Assembly (NCBI RefSeq): GCF_004770475.1
Contig: NZ_RQHK01000017.1
Span: forward strand, 1,240,001-1,304,000
Length of the DNA: 64,000 nucleotides
Direction: 5' to 3'
DNA from: Leptospira mtsangambouensis
Lineage (GTDB): Bacteria > Spirochaetota > Leptospiria > Leptospirales > Leptospiraceae
Made by a program: the position numbers and the translations under genes
Notes under the pieces: model-generated
Databases searched by the model: none
What the model was told of the DNA's origin: nothing
What the model saw: only the letters and a program-made list of their open reading frames with translations
Shown here: positions 44,298 through 52,122 of the stretch, in pieces
How positions within the stretch are numbered: position 1 is the stretch's first letter
Layout: the number at the start of each line of letters is the position of its first letter

Positions 44298-45209
44298 ATG
44301 AAAAAGAAAATCTTGATTGGGTTTTTAGCGACCCTTCTCTCCGTTCCCACCTCCGGTCTGTTTGCTGGTCCTCTTGATGGTCAGTGTATCGCACTTGTCC
44401 ATGGAATCCTTGGTTTTGATGATACCCAAGGTCTTGCAGGTGGTTTAGTCAAGTATTGGGGAGGCCTAGACGGTTATCTTCGTAGCCAAGGTGCAAAAGT
44501 CACCACTCCTGGAAGTTCGGCAACCAACTCCATTCCTACTCGTGCAAGCCAAATCCAATCTTCTGTATCTACTTGGATGACAGCAAACGGTTGTTCCAAG
44601 GTGCACTTGATGGGCCATAGCCAAGGTGGACTTGTTGTTCGTTATATGGTTTCCAACTTAGGTTTTGCTGGAAAAACACAAACGGTAACTTCCATCAATT
44701 CGCTTCACCAAGGAGCACCAATGGCTGATATCGTTCTGGCTGCCATTCCAAGTTGGTTGCAACCGTTCGCAAATTCTGCACTCAGTTTACTTGCAAAGTT
44801 AGTTTACCGTGATGGTCGCCCACAAGATGTAATTGCTATGGGAAAATCACTGACTGTAAGTTATGTGAAGACTTTTAATTCAAATTCACCAAATGCATCT
44901 GGAATCAAATACTACTCTTATGGAAGTGAAATGGCTTGGGCAGACCTTGTCCAACACCCAATCATGGCACTCACTCACCCAATCACTTGGGCTGGTGGTT
45001 TGTATTACGGTTTAGGTGGTGGTAATGATGGTGTGGTTCCGTTGAATTCTCAAAAATGGGGAGCTTGGAAAGGAACACCTTCTTCTTATTGGTTTGCCAC
45101 TGGGATTGACCACTTACAAGCAACAAACTTGGCTTGGAGCGGACAAAACTATTATGATGTGCAAGGTTGGTACTTAAACATCGCAAAAAACGCAAAAGCT
45201 GGTTTATAA
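44298..45209 (+). CDS. Secreted triacylglycerol lipase (Burkholderia/Pseudomonas type)
   Basis: A 303-residue lipase with a Sec signal peptide (MKKKILIGFLATLLSVPTSG-LFA). The catalytic triad is Ser108 in HLMGHSQGG, Asp244 in GGNDGVVP and His272 in GIDHLQATN. IALVHGILGFDD forms the oxyanion region. This family usually needs a membrane-bound steric chaperone (Lif) to fold before type II secretion, and a Lif-like gene follows at 45300. The N-terminal and catalytic motifs are complete. A strong terminator separates the two genes. Confidence 0.9.
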   Translation: MKKKILIGFLATLLSVPTSGLFAGPLDGQCIALVHGILGFDDTQGLAGGLVKYWGGLDGYLRSQGAKVTTPGSSATNSIPTRASQIQSSVSTWMTANGCSKVHLMGHSQGGLVVRYMVSNLGFAGKTQTVTSINSLHQGAPMADIVLAAIPSWLQPFANSALSLLAKLVYRDGRPQDVIAMGKSLTVSYVKTFNSNSPNASGIKYYSYGSEMAWADLVQHPIMALTHPITWAGGLYYGLGGGNDGVVPLNSQKWGAWKGTPSSYWFATGIDHLQATNLAWSGQNYYDVQGWYLNIAKNAKAGL

Positions 45210-45221
45210 AAACCAACAACC

Positions 45222-45248
45222 AAAGCCGGATGTCCATCCGGCTTTTTT
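45222..45248 (+). terminator. Rho-independent terminator after the lipase gene
   Basis: AAAGCCGGAT-gtcc-ATCCGGCTTT forms a perfect 10-bp stem followed by TTT, starting 13 bases after the lipase stop. It lies inside the lipase/chaperone gene pair and would reduce transcription of the chaperone relative to the lipase. Confidence 0.85.
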
Positions 45249-45299
45249 ATTTCGAATCAATTTCAAAACACATCCGCATTAGGTTTTTATACAGTCAGA

Positions 45300-46322
45300 A
45301 TGGATTTTAAAAAAATTATTATCATCATTGTTATATTTCTTTTTTTCTTCTTGGGTTTACTTTACTTTTTAAAACAAAACTCAACTACAGATCAGTCGAA
45401 ACAATCACTAAGTCCAGAAGAACAAATGGTTAGAGATCGAATTTCGCCTCTGGGAACAGGGGAAGGTTTTTGGGATGAAGCCATTTCTCCTTTTCGAGAA
45501 GATCGAACCAAACCTTATTTAGAGTTATTGGAAGATTTAAAAACAGGTAAGGTTAATTTTGTTTGGGAAGTTTGGGCATTACGACGTAAATGTAAACCCG
45601 AATATACACCTGACCAGTGCAATGCAACCATCCTTGCTTATCTTGATTCGGAATATGAATCTCCAGATAAGGAAAAAGTAAAAGATTTGTTTCTATCCTA
45701 CTTTCGTTATGAAGAAGAATACAGAAAATGGGAACAGCCAACGGACTTATCCTTTGTAGAATTGTATGAAAAAATCAAAGCCAAACGAAGAGATGTTCTG
45801 GGAGAAAAGGCAGATCTGGTTTTTGGAATGGAAGAATCCCAAGTATCTTTTTTAGAAGGTACACAAAACTTTATCAAACAATCTTCCAATGTACCGGCTG
45901 AACAACGAGTGAAACAGTTTGAAGATCTAAAGAAAAAAACATATGGATCTTATTATGATGCTTTAGTCTCTAGAGAAGATAAATATGATCATTACCAAGT
46001 GGAAATGAGCCTTCGTGATAAAGAGTTCAATGCACTCACTGATCCAAAAGAAAAAGAAAAATACCTAAATAAAATTGAAACCAAATACTTTGGAAAAGAA
46101 AAAGCGGCTAGTTTGTCGGAAGAAAGGGCAAAGGAGACAAAATTTTATGAATCCATCGCAAAGTATGAATCCAAAGAAAAAGAATTTTTAAAGGAGAATG
46201 GTGGCCTTTCTCCACAAGAAAAAGAAAAGAAACTGAAAGAATTACGGATTCAGGTTTTGGGTTCAGAAGAAGAAGCAGATGCTTACGTGAGGCGGAAAAA
46301 TATAGAAGAAGCGGGAAAATAA
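45300..46322 (+). CDS. Lipase-specific foldase/chaperone (LifO-like)
   Basis: A 340-residue protein with an N-terminal membrane anchor (IIIIIVIFLFFFLGLLYFL) and a long, charged, helical periplasmic domain. Segments such as LFLSYFRYEEEYRKW, KRRDVLGEKADLVFGMEE and the repeated FLKENGGLSPQEKEKKLKEL / LTDPKEKEKYLNKIETKYF match the helical blocks of lipase chaperones, which clasp the lipase and fold it. Identity is from these patterns and the adjacent lipase; the canonical RxxFDY motif is not obvious. It is separated from the lipase by 90 bases and a terminator. Confidence 0.75.
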   Translation: MDFKKIIIIIVIFLFFFLGLLYFLKQNSTTDQSKQSLSPEEQMVRDRISPLGTGEGFWDEAISPFREDRTKPYLELLEDLKTGKVNFVWEVWALRRKCKPEYTPDQCNATILAYLDSEYESPDKEKVKDLFLSYFRYEEEYRKWEQPTDLSFVELYEKIKAKRRDVLGEKADLVFGMEESQVSFLEGTQNFIKQSSNVPAEQRVKQFEDLKKKTYGSYYDALVSREDKYDHYQVEMSLRDKEFNALTDPKEKEKYLNKIETKYFGKEKAASLSEERAKETKFYESIAKYESKEKEFLKENGGLSPQEKEKKLKELRIQVLGSEEEADAYVRRKNIEEAGK

Positions 46323-46359
46323 ATCCCCGCTTTGGTTTGTCACTTACAGAAGCTTACAA

Positions 46360-47322
46360 TTAGTTTTCGTTTTTTGTGAGTTTCTGGTTGTTAGGGTTTG
46401 GCTCAGATTTATACTTTTCGTATGCATTCATTGTATCAATGTATTCGTTTCCAGCATTCCAAACAATAAATCCATGTCCTAATGAATCTTTTGCCCCTTG
46501 CATTTGTGCCTTTATATAATCTGTATAAGTTAGTTTGCTTGGGCCTACCATCATATTAAAACCTTGTACCCAAGCAATGGCTTTGGTTCCTTGTTTGGCA
46601 CGTTTAACAGTAAGGTCAAGACCGTCCTTGATGGTTCCGTACGGATCTGCCACTCGTTTGGTTAATCCGTAAAAATGAGATGGATATAACATGGGATATA
46701 ACCCATTCAGTTCTTCACTAAACGGTTCTACTTTTTGACCAATCACATCGTTTTCAATAAAAGGAACTCTACCAAATACATCGGCTGTCCATCGAGTGTC
46801 TTTGGAACAACTATCTTTGGTTTTTTCTTTATGATCTTTGATGATTCCGAGAATGGATTCATACCGTTTTTCATAACTCATACTAAAATTAGTGCCACCA
46901 TCAGCATAACGTATATAATCCAATTGTATTTCTGGAAAACCTAATTCGCAGGCTTTGCGAATGGATTTTTGAATAGACACCATTAAATTTGCGTTAGGTG
47001 TTTTTTCGATGAGTCCACCTTCAAAGTTAACCACCCTTGCTACCATGTAGAAACCTAATGCTTTTGCTTCTGCTACCTGTTCGGGAGTGGGTGGATATGG
47101 TTGCATATCGACAACAGCAGTGTTCATCCCTGCGTCTTTCATTACTTGGAATAATAGGCTCCATCTTTTTTTATCACGAATGGTTTTGGTATTGATATAG
47201 AGCCCTTCAATAAAATCAGGAGTGATCCCCGAGGAATCTGCGTTTTGCCGTCTTTCGGTTTTGGATGCTGACTGGCAGGAAAGGAAGAATGAAAGTAGAA
47301 GGAAAAAAGTTGCCTGTTTCAT
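46360..47322 (-). CDS. Putative glycoside hydrolase lipoprotein (DUF4015)
   Basis: A 320-residue lipoprotein: signal peptide MKQATFFLLLSFFLSC with lipobox LSC at residue 16. A TIM-barrel-like domain of the DUF4015 type follows: GLYINTKTIRDKKRWSLLFQ, MNTAVVDMQ, FYMVARVVNFEGG, ELGFPEIQLDYIRYADGG, YPMLYPSHF and AIAWVQGF. Acidic residues in VVDMQ and QLDYIRY are candidate catalytic residues. The substrate is unknown, perhaps a cell-wall or exopolysaccharide. It is divergent from the hypothetical gene at 47409. Confidence 0.8.
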   Translation of the reverse strand: MKQATFFLLLSFFLSCQSASKTERRQNADSSGITPDFIEGLYINTKTIRDKKRWSLLFQVMKDAGMNTAVVDMQPYPPTPEQVAEAKALGFYMVARVVNFEGGLIEKTPNANLMVSIQKSIRKACELGFPEIQLDYIRYADGGTNFSMSYEKRYESILGIIKDHKEKTKDSCSKDTRWTADVFGRVPFIENDVIGQKVEPFSEELNGLYPMLYPSHFYGLTKRVADPYGTIKDGLDLTVKRAKQGTKAIAWVQGFNMMVGPSKLTYTDYIKAQMQGAKDSLGHGFIVWNAGNEYIDTMNAYEKYKSEPNPNNQKLTKNEN

Positions 47323-47408
47323 GGTAGTAATGACAAGAATTTGGGTTGGTTCTGAAAATTCAAATCGAATCGATTGACGAAAATGACTGACTTTCAGAAA
47401 ATTTGGGC

Positions 47409-47972
47409 ATGTTAGAAATTTCCAACGACTTCAATTTAAAATCTTACGGAAGGTTCCCTGAGGAATTATCGGATCCAAAAAGTTTTAAAGACCGAATGGT
47501 GGAAGTTTCCCGTCTTTTCCAGGGTATGGGAGAATCGTATTTGCAACACCTTGGTGACGATTCCAAAATCAGCGGGTCTGAAAAGAAGAACCTCATTGAG
47601 TATTTAGAAAGTATTTTACTTGTCCTTGTTATGTTGCGTAAAATCGATTTTTCACCCGTCGATGAAGAAACCTATATTCGCAAGGACCGAGGTTTATTTG
47701 AAATTAGGCTGCGGTTCACCGAAGGATCTGTTTGGGAACTTACGGGATCCATCAAACCAGAATACAAAATGAAACAGAGGACATTCAAAGAATGGTTTAA
47801 TTCCTCTTTTTCGAAAGATATCAAAACCTTCTATGCCATTTATGGAAATGCTGGACACGACCAATTGATCACACCTGATGAAAAGGTACAAATCACAAAA
47901 CAAATCGATCGCATCATTGCCGAAATTGTGGAGATGATTGTGTTTATCGAACGTTTTATGTTGTTTCAGTAA
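47409..47972 (+). CDS. Conserved hypothetical protein
   Basis: A 187-residue soluble protein without signal peptide that I do not recognise. It has two helical segments (EKKNLIEYLESILLVLVMLR and a C-terminal QIDRIIAEIVEMIVFIERFM) flanking a beta-rich centre (GLFEIRLRFTEGSVWELTGS). ATG 47409; a TTG at 47403 is also in frame. It lies 38 bases before the second deacetylase-like gene, probably in the same transcript. Confidence 0.7.
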   Translation: MLEISNDFNLKSYGRFPEELSDPKSFKDRMVEVSRLFQGMGESYLQHLGDDSKISGSEKKNLIEYLESILLVLVMLRKIDFSPVDEETYIRKDRGLFEIRLRFTEGSVWELTGSIKPEYKMKQRTFKEWFNSSFSKDIKTFYAIYGNAGHDQLITPDEKVQITKQIDRIIAEIVEMIVFIERFMLFQ

Positions 47973-48010
47973 AAAATTCGGGAAGTGAAAAACGATAAGT
48001 TGGAGGACAA

Positions 48011-48952
48011 GTGGGATCATTAAAAACAGGAATCACCTTTCACGAAGAATTTTTAAAACACAACACAGGGCCAGGTCATCCCGAAACACATGGAAGGTTG
48101 GAATCCATTTTGGACCATCTTTCCGATTTACCTTCCGAAAATTTTTTATGGAAAAAAGATTTTAAAGAAGCTCCCTTATCAGTGATTTCATCCATCCATG
48201 ATCCAAATTACGTTCGTTTGGTGAGTAGAACCTGCGAAGAAAAAGGTTCGGGGTATTTGGATGGTGATACTGTTTTTTCCCCTCGTTCTTATTTGGCGGC
48301 AAATCTTGCCGTAGGTGCTGGCCTTTATCTTGCCGATGAAGTATTACTCGGAAATTTGAAAAATGGAATGGCATTGGTACGTCCACCAGGCCATCATGCG
48401 GAAGCTGACTATGCAATGGGATTTTGTATTTTTAATAATATTGCTATTACCGCAAAATACCTTCAGTCCAAAGGAATCAAAAGGATTTTGATTTTAGATT
48501 GGGATGTCCATCATGGGAATGGCACACAACACCAGTTCTACGAAGATGATTCCGTTTATTTCATTTCCCTCCATCAGTTTCCTTTTTATCCAGGTACGGG
48601 TGCTTTATCGGAACGAGGCAAAGGGAAGGGATTTGGAACCACTATGAATATTCCTTTGGCACGTGGTGCAGGTGAATTCGAATATTTATCTTGTTTTCCT
48701 TCCATCCAAAGAGAAATGGAAAAATTCCAACCAGAATTTGTATTGGTATCAGCAGGTTTTGATGCTCATAAACAAGATCCGTTGGGAGGAATGAATTTGC
48801 CCACATCCTCCTTTGAAATTTTTACTAGGGAAATACAAAACATTGCAAATACTTATGCTGACGGAAAAATGATCTCCTTTTTAGAAGGCGGATATGATTT
48901 TAAAGCTCTTGCAGAATCAGTTAAATTGCATTTGGAAACCTTAGCATCTTAA
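48011..48952 (+). CDS. Histone deacetylase-family amidohydrolase (class II/AphA-like)
   Basis: A 313-residue deacetylase-fold enzyme. Active-site motifs are complete: ALVRPPGHHAEADYAMGFC, LILDWDVHHGNGTQHQFY (zinc Asp and His), VSAGFDAHKQDPLGGMN (zinc Asp) and FLEGGYDFKAL. The GHPETHGRLESI N-terminus is typical of class II-like enzymes and bacterial acetylpolyamine amidohydrolases. The substrate is not determinable. The start is GTG 48011 with a strong GGAGG. It differs clearly from the deacetylase-like protein at 32427, so the two are not recent duplicates. Confidence 0.9.
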   Translation: MGSLKTGITFHEEFLKHNTGPGHPETHGRLESILDHLSDLPSENFLWKKDFKEAPLSVISSIHDPNYVRLVSRTCEEKGSGYLDGDTVFSPRSYLAANLAVGAGLYLADEVLLGNLKNGMALVRPPGHHAEADYAMGFCIFNNIAITAKYLQSKGIKRILILDWDVHHGNGTQHQFYEDDSVYFISLHQFPFYPGTGALSERGKGKGFGTTMNIPLARGAGEFEYLSCFPSIQREMEKFQPEFVLVSAGFDAHKQDPLGGMNLPTSSFEIFTREIQNIANTYADGKMISFLEGGYDFKALAESVKLHLETLAS

Positions 48953-48970
48953 CATTTTAACATCTTAAAT

Positions 48971-50248
48971 TTAAACTTTAGGCACAACTTCAAAAACTTC
49001 CTTCACCCAATGAATGAGTGGCCTTGCACTAATAATAGAAAAATGATTTTGTTTGTTTAGCTCTAATGTTCGTAATGCGGGGTTCGGTTTTTTGGTAAAT
49101 ACCTTATCGGTCAGATAAGTAAGACTTTTTTTCTCCACAATCCCATCACCAAGAAAGTTTTGTAACGGATTTTCTACTCCTTCCATAAGAGCATAGGCTT
49201 GATAAACATCTATTTCATCCAATTCACCAAAATAAGTTTCGCCAAAGTAACCGGATATAGTTTCTATCCATCCTTTTTCCTCTTTGCGAATGAGTCCGAA
49301 GGATAGGTCTTTGATGGCATCACTACGAAGGTTGCCTATCATCCCAATAATTTTAAGAGCAACATTGGGGCTTTTTTCAAATAGAAATCCAAGCCAAAAT
49401 CCAATTTTTTCTAAATACGAACCTTTGTTTGGTGCTGCGATGAGCACCACTTTCCCAAATCGATTGAGCCATTCTTTGTTTTCTAATTTGGCATGATACA
49501 AACAAGAACGAAAGATTAAACATCCTAAACTGTAACAAATGATATCTGGTTTAATGTTTGGGTCTTCATTAAAAAAAATATCTAAAAGATGCATCAGTTT
49601 TTTCCCATTTTCGTGGATGGGAAGGCCGTGGTTGTATCTCAAATAAAATGGATAATAACCTACTTCTTGCAAGTCGGTAGCAAGACCTGGTGAGGTTATT
49701 TTTCTATCTTTATATTCCACTGTTTGTTCCTGCCAGACGGACTCATCGGTAAATAAACCTGGCAAAAATAAAACCGATTTTGTTTTTTTTGAACTTTTAT
49801 ATTCCCCGATCGTTTCTTTTGCTGTAATGTCTTTACCAAAAGTACGAAAGCTCATATCAATTTTTGTGAGTTTAAATTTTTGATCATGCGAACTTCCAAG
49901 AATACTTGATATCATTCGATTATCAAATATCATATCATCGCTTTGTTTGGCGGTCAGTTCTACCTTAAAGAGTGCTTTGTCAAAGGCTTGGTTCGTTTGT
50001 TCGATTGTTTTTTGTAAACTTTCATTTGATTTTTGCCCCGTTTCTTTGACTTGGACCCCGGCTTTTTGTAATGCCTCTCGCCATTCTGGTTTATAAAAAA
50101 AAGCATTGGAAAGTAGGTCTAACCCTCCACCTGTGCTTGTTAGGCTACCTTTGACTAAAACCTGGATTCCTTTCAAAAGGGAATCCGTTGTCTTTTGTGT
50201 GAGGGATACTGTTTTTCCAGCAAGGGAATTGATGAGGATTTGGATCAC
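48971..50248 (-). CDS. Alpha/beta-hydrolase, lipase-like
   Basis: A 425-residue protein. The first 130 residues are amphipathic and helical (LLKGIQVLVKGSLTS, EQTNQAFDKALFKVELTAKQ) without a clear signal peptide. The hydrolase core follows: VLFLPGLFTDESVW (oxyanion), YYPFYLRYNHGLPIHENG, nucleophile elbow ICYSLGCLIFRSC, LIAAPNKGS, an Asp in FLGDGIVEKKS and a C-terminal His in KQNHFSIISAR. It is probably an intracellular or membrane-associated esterase. The start is GTG 50248 without an obvious Shine-Dalgarno. The shared AGTCACTTAC-type motif lies about 40-65 bp upstream. Confidence 0.75.
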   Translation of the reverse strand: MIQILINSLAGKTVSLTQKTTDSLLKGIQVLVKGSLTSTGGGLDLLSNAFFYKPEWREALQKAGVQVKETGQKSNESLQKTIEQTNQAFDKALFKVELTAKQSDDMIFDNRMISSILGSSHDQKFKLTKIDMSFRTFGKDITAKETIGEYKSSKKTKSVLFLPGLFTDESVWQEQTVEYKDRKITSPGLATDLQEVGYYPFYLRYNHGLPIHENGKKLMHLLDIFFNEDPNIKPDIICYSLGCLIFRSCLYHAKLENKEWLNRFGKVVLIAAPNKGSYLEKIGFWLGFLFEKSPNVALKIIGMIGNLRSDAIKDLSFGLIRKEEKGWIETISGYFGETYFGELDEIDVYQAYALMEGVENPLQNFLGDGIVEKKSLTYLTDKVFTKKPNPALRTLELNKQNHFSIISARPLIHWVKEVFEVVPKV

Positions 50249-50727
50249 GGGGAAAGATTGTAACTCAGTTTCTTTGGAAAGCGAGTGAAAAAAGTAAGTG
50301 AGTTACCTTTTCCAGTCGGGGAAAAGGTCGCGTGACTGCAAAAGGAAATCAGCCTAAAAGAGGGAGTGATTGGAAATGAGAATTTGCTGGAAATCGAAAG
50401 TCCCAAAGAAAGGGAAATCGTTGCAATAAGATATCCAGTATCACTAGTAACTCGCTAGATTTTGAAAGTGGGTGGATTTGTAAAGTCACTGTAATGGGTT
50501 AGCAAGTAGATCGGGAGAGTGAGAATGATTCGAATTTTAATGTCAAACGTTTGCATTCGTCATGATAGGTATTTGCGGAAATAGAATGTCCATGGGATTC
50601 ATCTTGAAAAAAGTCCATTTAGGGAAAAGTAAAGGCAGGGAGGACACCAAAAGAAATCTGATGATTTGATCGATTTTAAAACTTTATCATTAGGGTCATT
50701 CAATTTAGATATAATAGGTTGGAATCA
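50249..50727. other. 479-bp intergenic region
   Basis: Between the lipase-like gene (start 50248) and the 3' end of the DUF1554 lipoprotein gene. Besides the motif at 50287-50313 it holds the perfect palindrome CAAACGTTTG (50544-50553). It also has one 19-codon frame (ATG 50525, preceded by GGGAGAG, ending at 50584) that I regard as doubtful. I see no RNA gene, repeat or longer frame. Confidence 0.5.
50287..50313 (-). promoter_or_regulatory. AGTCACTTAC-type motif upstream of the lipase-like gene
   Basis: On the minus strand GGTAACTCACTTACTTTTTTC is an imperfect dyad matching the elements at 19395-19449 and 52078-52099. Its distance to the start (about 40-65 bp) fits an operator or a promoter element. 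Confidence 0.5.
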
Positions 50728-52047
50728 TTAATATTCAACACAAACTAAATAGTATGTGGAGCTGCAACTCCTACCACTTCCGTTCCGTAATGCAGTATAA
50801 TTAGTGCTATTGGATGTTCCTACCCGCCCACCATTGCTTGCGGGAGACGTGACAGCATTCGTTGTCCAACCATTACAACTATTTTCAGATTGTGCAGTTG
50901 CAGTTTGCCAGAAATTAGTGGATTGGGCAAATCCAGTCCAATATTCCTTAATAGTAGATCCTGAATCAAAGGAATGGTTTAGGTTGTAAGGGTTAAATGT
51001 AAAATTGCCAGAACCATCTGCTGGTAAAATTCCCGCAATATTGGGACTTAGTAAACTTGCTGAATCACTCGCGCGGATGTAAATCCTCCCTGATTGGAAA
51101 ACCCAATCTGTGTTTTCACTAACGCCGCCACTGCAATTGTCAGAAGTACAAGCGACTCTTGCTCCTCCATTTGTCGTAAGCATTGCCTTATAATTTCCAG
51201 TAGAAGGTTTGTTTGTGTCTGCATTGCATTTTGCATCGGCGCCAGCAGGACCATCGGCAGCGGCTCCTTGTAGATTCCCATTGTATGTCGCAGCTGTAAT
51301 AAACACTTTATAAACTGTTGGTTCAATTTGGATCGAAATGTTATGGCTATTGGAATCGGTTCCATTTGTCGCAGTCACTGCATAGGAGGTTGCAGGTTGT
51401 GTACCACCAGTAGGTGTTCCTGAAATCACACAATTGCTTGCATTCAAACTTAATCCAGTGGGAAGAGAAGGAGTCACCGAACAATTGGTGATCACAAAGG
51501 TGACAGAAGGAGTGAGAGTTGGTGCGGTTACCGCATTCTGAAAGATAAAGGAATTTCCTGTATAAGCAATGTAGATATTTTGATGGCTGATGGAAACGGC
51601 ACCACTGGTGTTGTAAAAAGGGTCGGAACTCGTGACTGTGATTGTGAGAGAAGAAGAATCCAAAATTTGTGTAATTGAATTCAAACTGATTGTTTGGACA
51701 ACGTTGTAATTTGCAGGAGTAAACGTAAGCACGGTTGGACTCGGCGAAGTTGCCGAACCATCAACAGTTAGCTTTGTATTGGTGAAAGTAAAAGAAGCAG
51801 TAACATTCGCTGTTGGTAATTTGACAAGAGAGATTCCGAAGTTTTGTGGAGTTCCATATTTCAATAAAACACTTGTGCTTGATACATTGATCTTTGCAGA
51901 GGAAGAGACAGAAACGGAAGTGGAGGTAGAGCTGACGGGATTTAGTCCGCTGATGAGCGTGAAAAGCAACTCATCTCGTGGATTCACTTGGTTACATGAA
52001 AGGAACCAACCCAAAAAAAGGAAGGAAACGAAATAATTCCAACGCAT
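50728..52047 (-). CDS. DUF1554-domain lipoprotein with putative Ig repeat
   Basis: A 439-residue surface-type lipoprotein. Signal peptide MRWNYFVSFLFLGWFLSC has lipobox LSC at residue 18. A Ser/Thr-rich region with a beta-sandwich repeat follows (KYGTPQNFGISLVKLPTANV, LTFTPANYNVVQTISLN). Next comes a putative Ig (He_PIG-like) module at about 190-245 (LPTGLSLNASNCVISGTPTG). The C-terminal DUF1554 domain spans about 250-439 (VFITAATYNGNLQGAAADGP, DWVFQSGRIYIRASD, YWTGFAQS) with paired cysteines. DUF1554 is frequent in Leptospira outer-surface proteins. ATG 52047 follows GGGAGGGGG. The shared regulatory motif lies 31-52 bp upstream. Confidence 0.88.
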   Translation of the reverse strand: MRWNYFVSFLFLGWFLSCNQVNPRDELLFTLISGLNPVSSTSTSVSVSSSAKINVSSTSVLLKYGTPQNFGISLVKLPTANVTASFTFTNTKLTVDGSATSPSPTVLTFTPANYNVVQTISLNSITQILDSSSLTITVTSSDPFYNTSGAVSISHQNIYIAYTGNSFIFQNAVTAPTLTPSVTFVITNCSVTPSLPTGLSLNASNCVISGTPTGGTQPATSYAVTATNGTDSNSHNISIQIEPTVYKVFITAATYNGNLQGAAADGPAGADAKCNADTNKPSTGNYKAMLTTNGGARVACTSDNCSGGVSENTDWVFQSGRIYIRASDSASLLSPNIAGILPADGSGNFTFNPYNLNHSFDSGSTIKEYWTGFAQSTNFWQTATAQSENSCNGWTTNAVTSPASNGGRVGTSNSTNYTALRNGSGRSCSSTYYLVCVEY

Positions 52048-52077
52048 GTTTCCAACCCCCTCCCCAATACTTAAAAC

Positions 52078-52099
52078 AAGTAAGTGACTTACCTTTTTC
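52078..52099 (-). promoter_or_regulatory. AGTCACTTAC palindrome upstream of the DUF1554 lipoprotein gene
   Basis: GTAAGTGACTTAC at 52080-52092 is a perfect dyad around a central base, flanked by CTTTTTC. It is the most symmetrical of the four copies in the window and lies 31-52 bp before ATG 52047, a typical operator position. Confidence 0.55.
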
Positions 52100-52122
52100 A
52101 AATATCGGAGAAAGAAAGGGAG

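Noticed and set aside
46339..46347. GTCACTTAC, a further copy of the recurring motif core
   Set aside because: It lies between the 3' ends of two convergent genes and lacks the following T-tract, so it is probably chance.
50525..50584. 19-codon frame with GGGAGAG upstream
   Set aside because: Too short and without distinctive composition; unlike the ilv leader it has no codon run or downstream structure.
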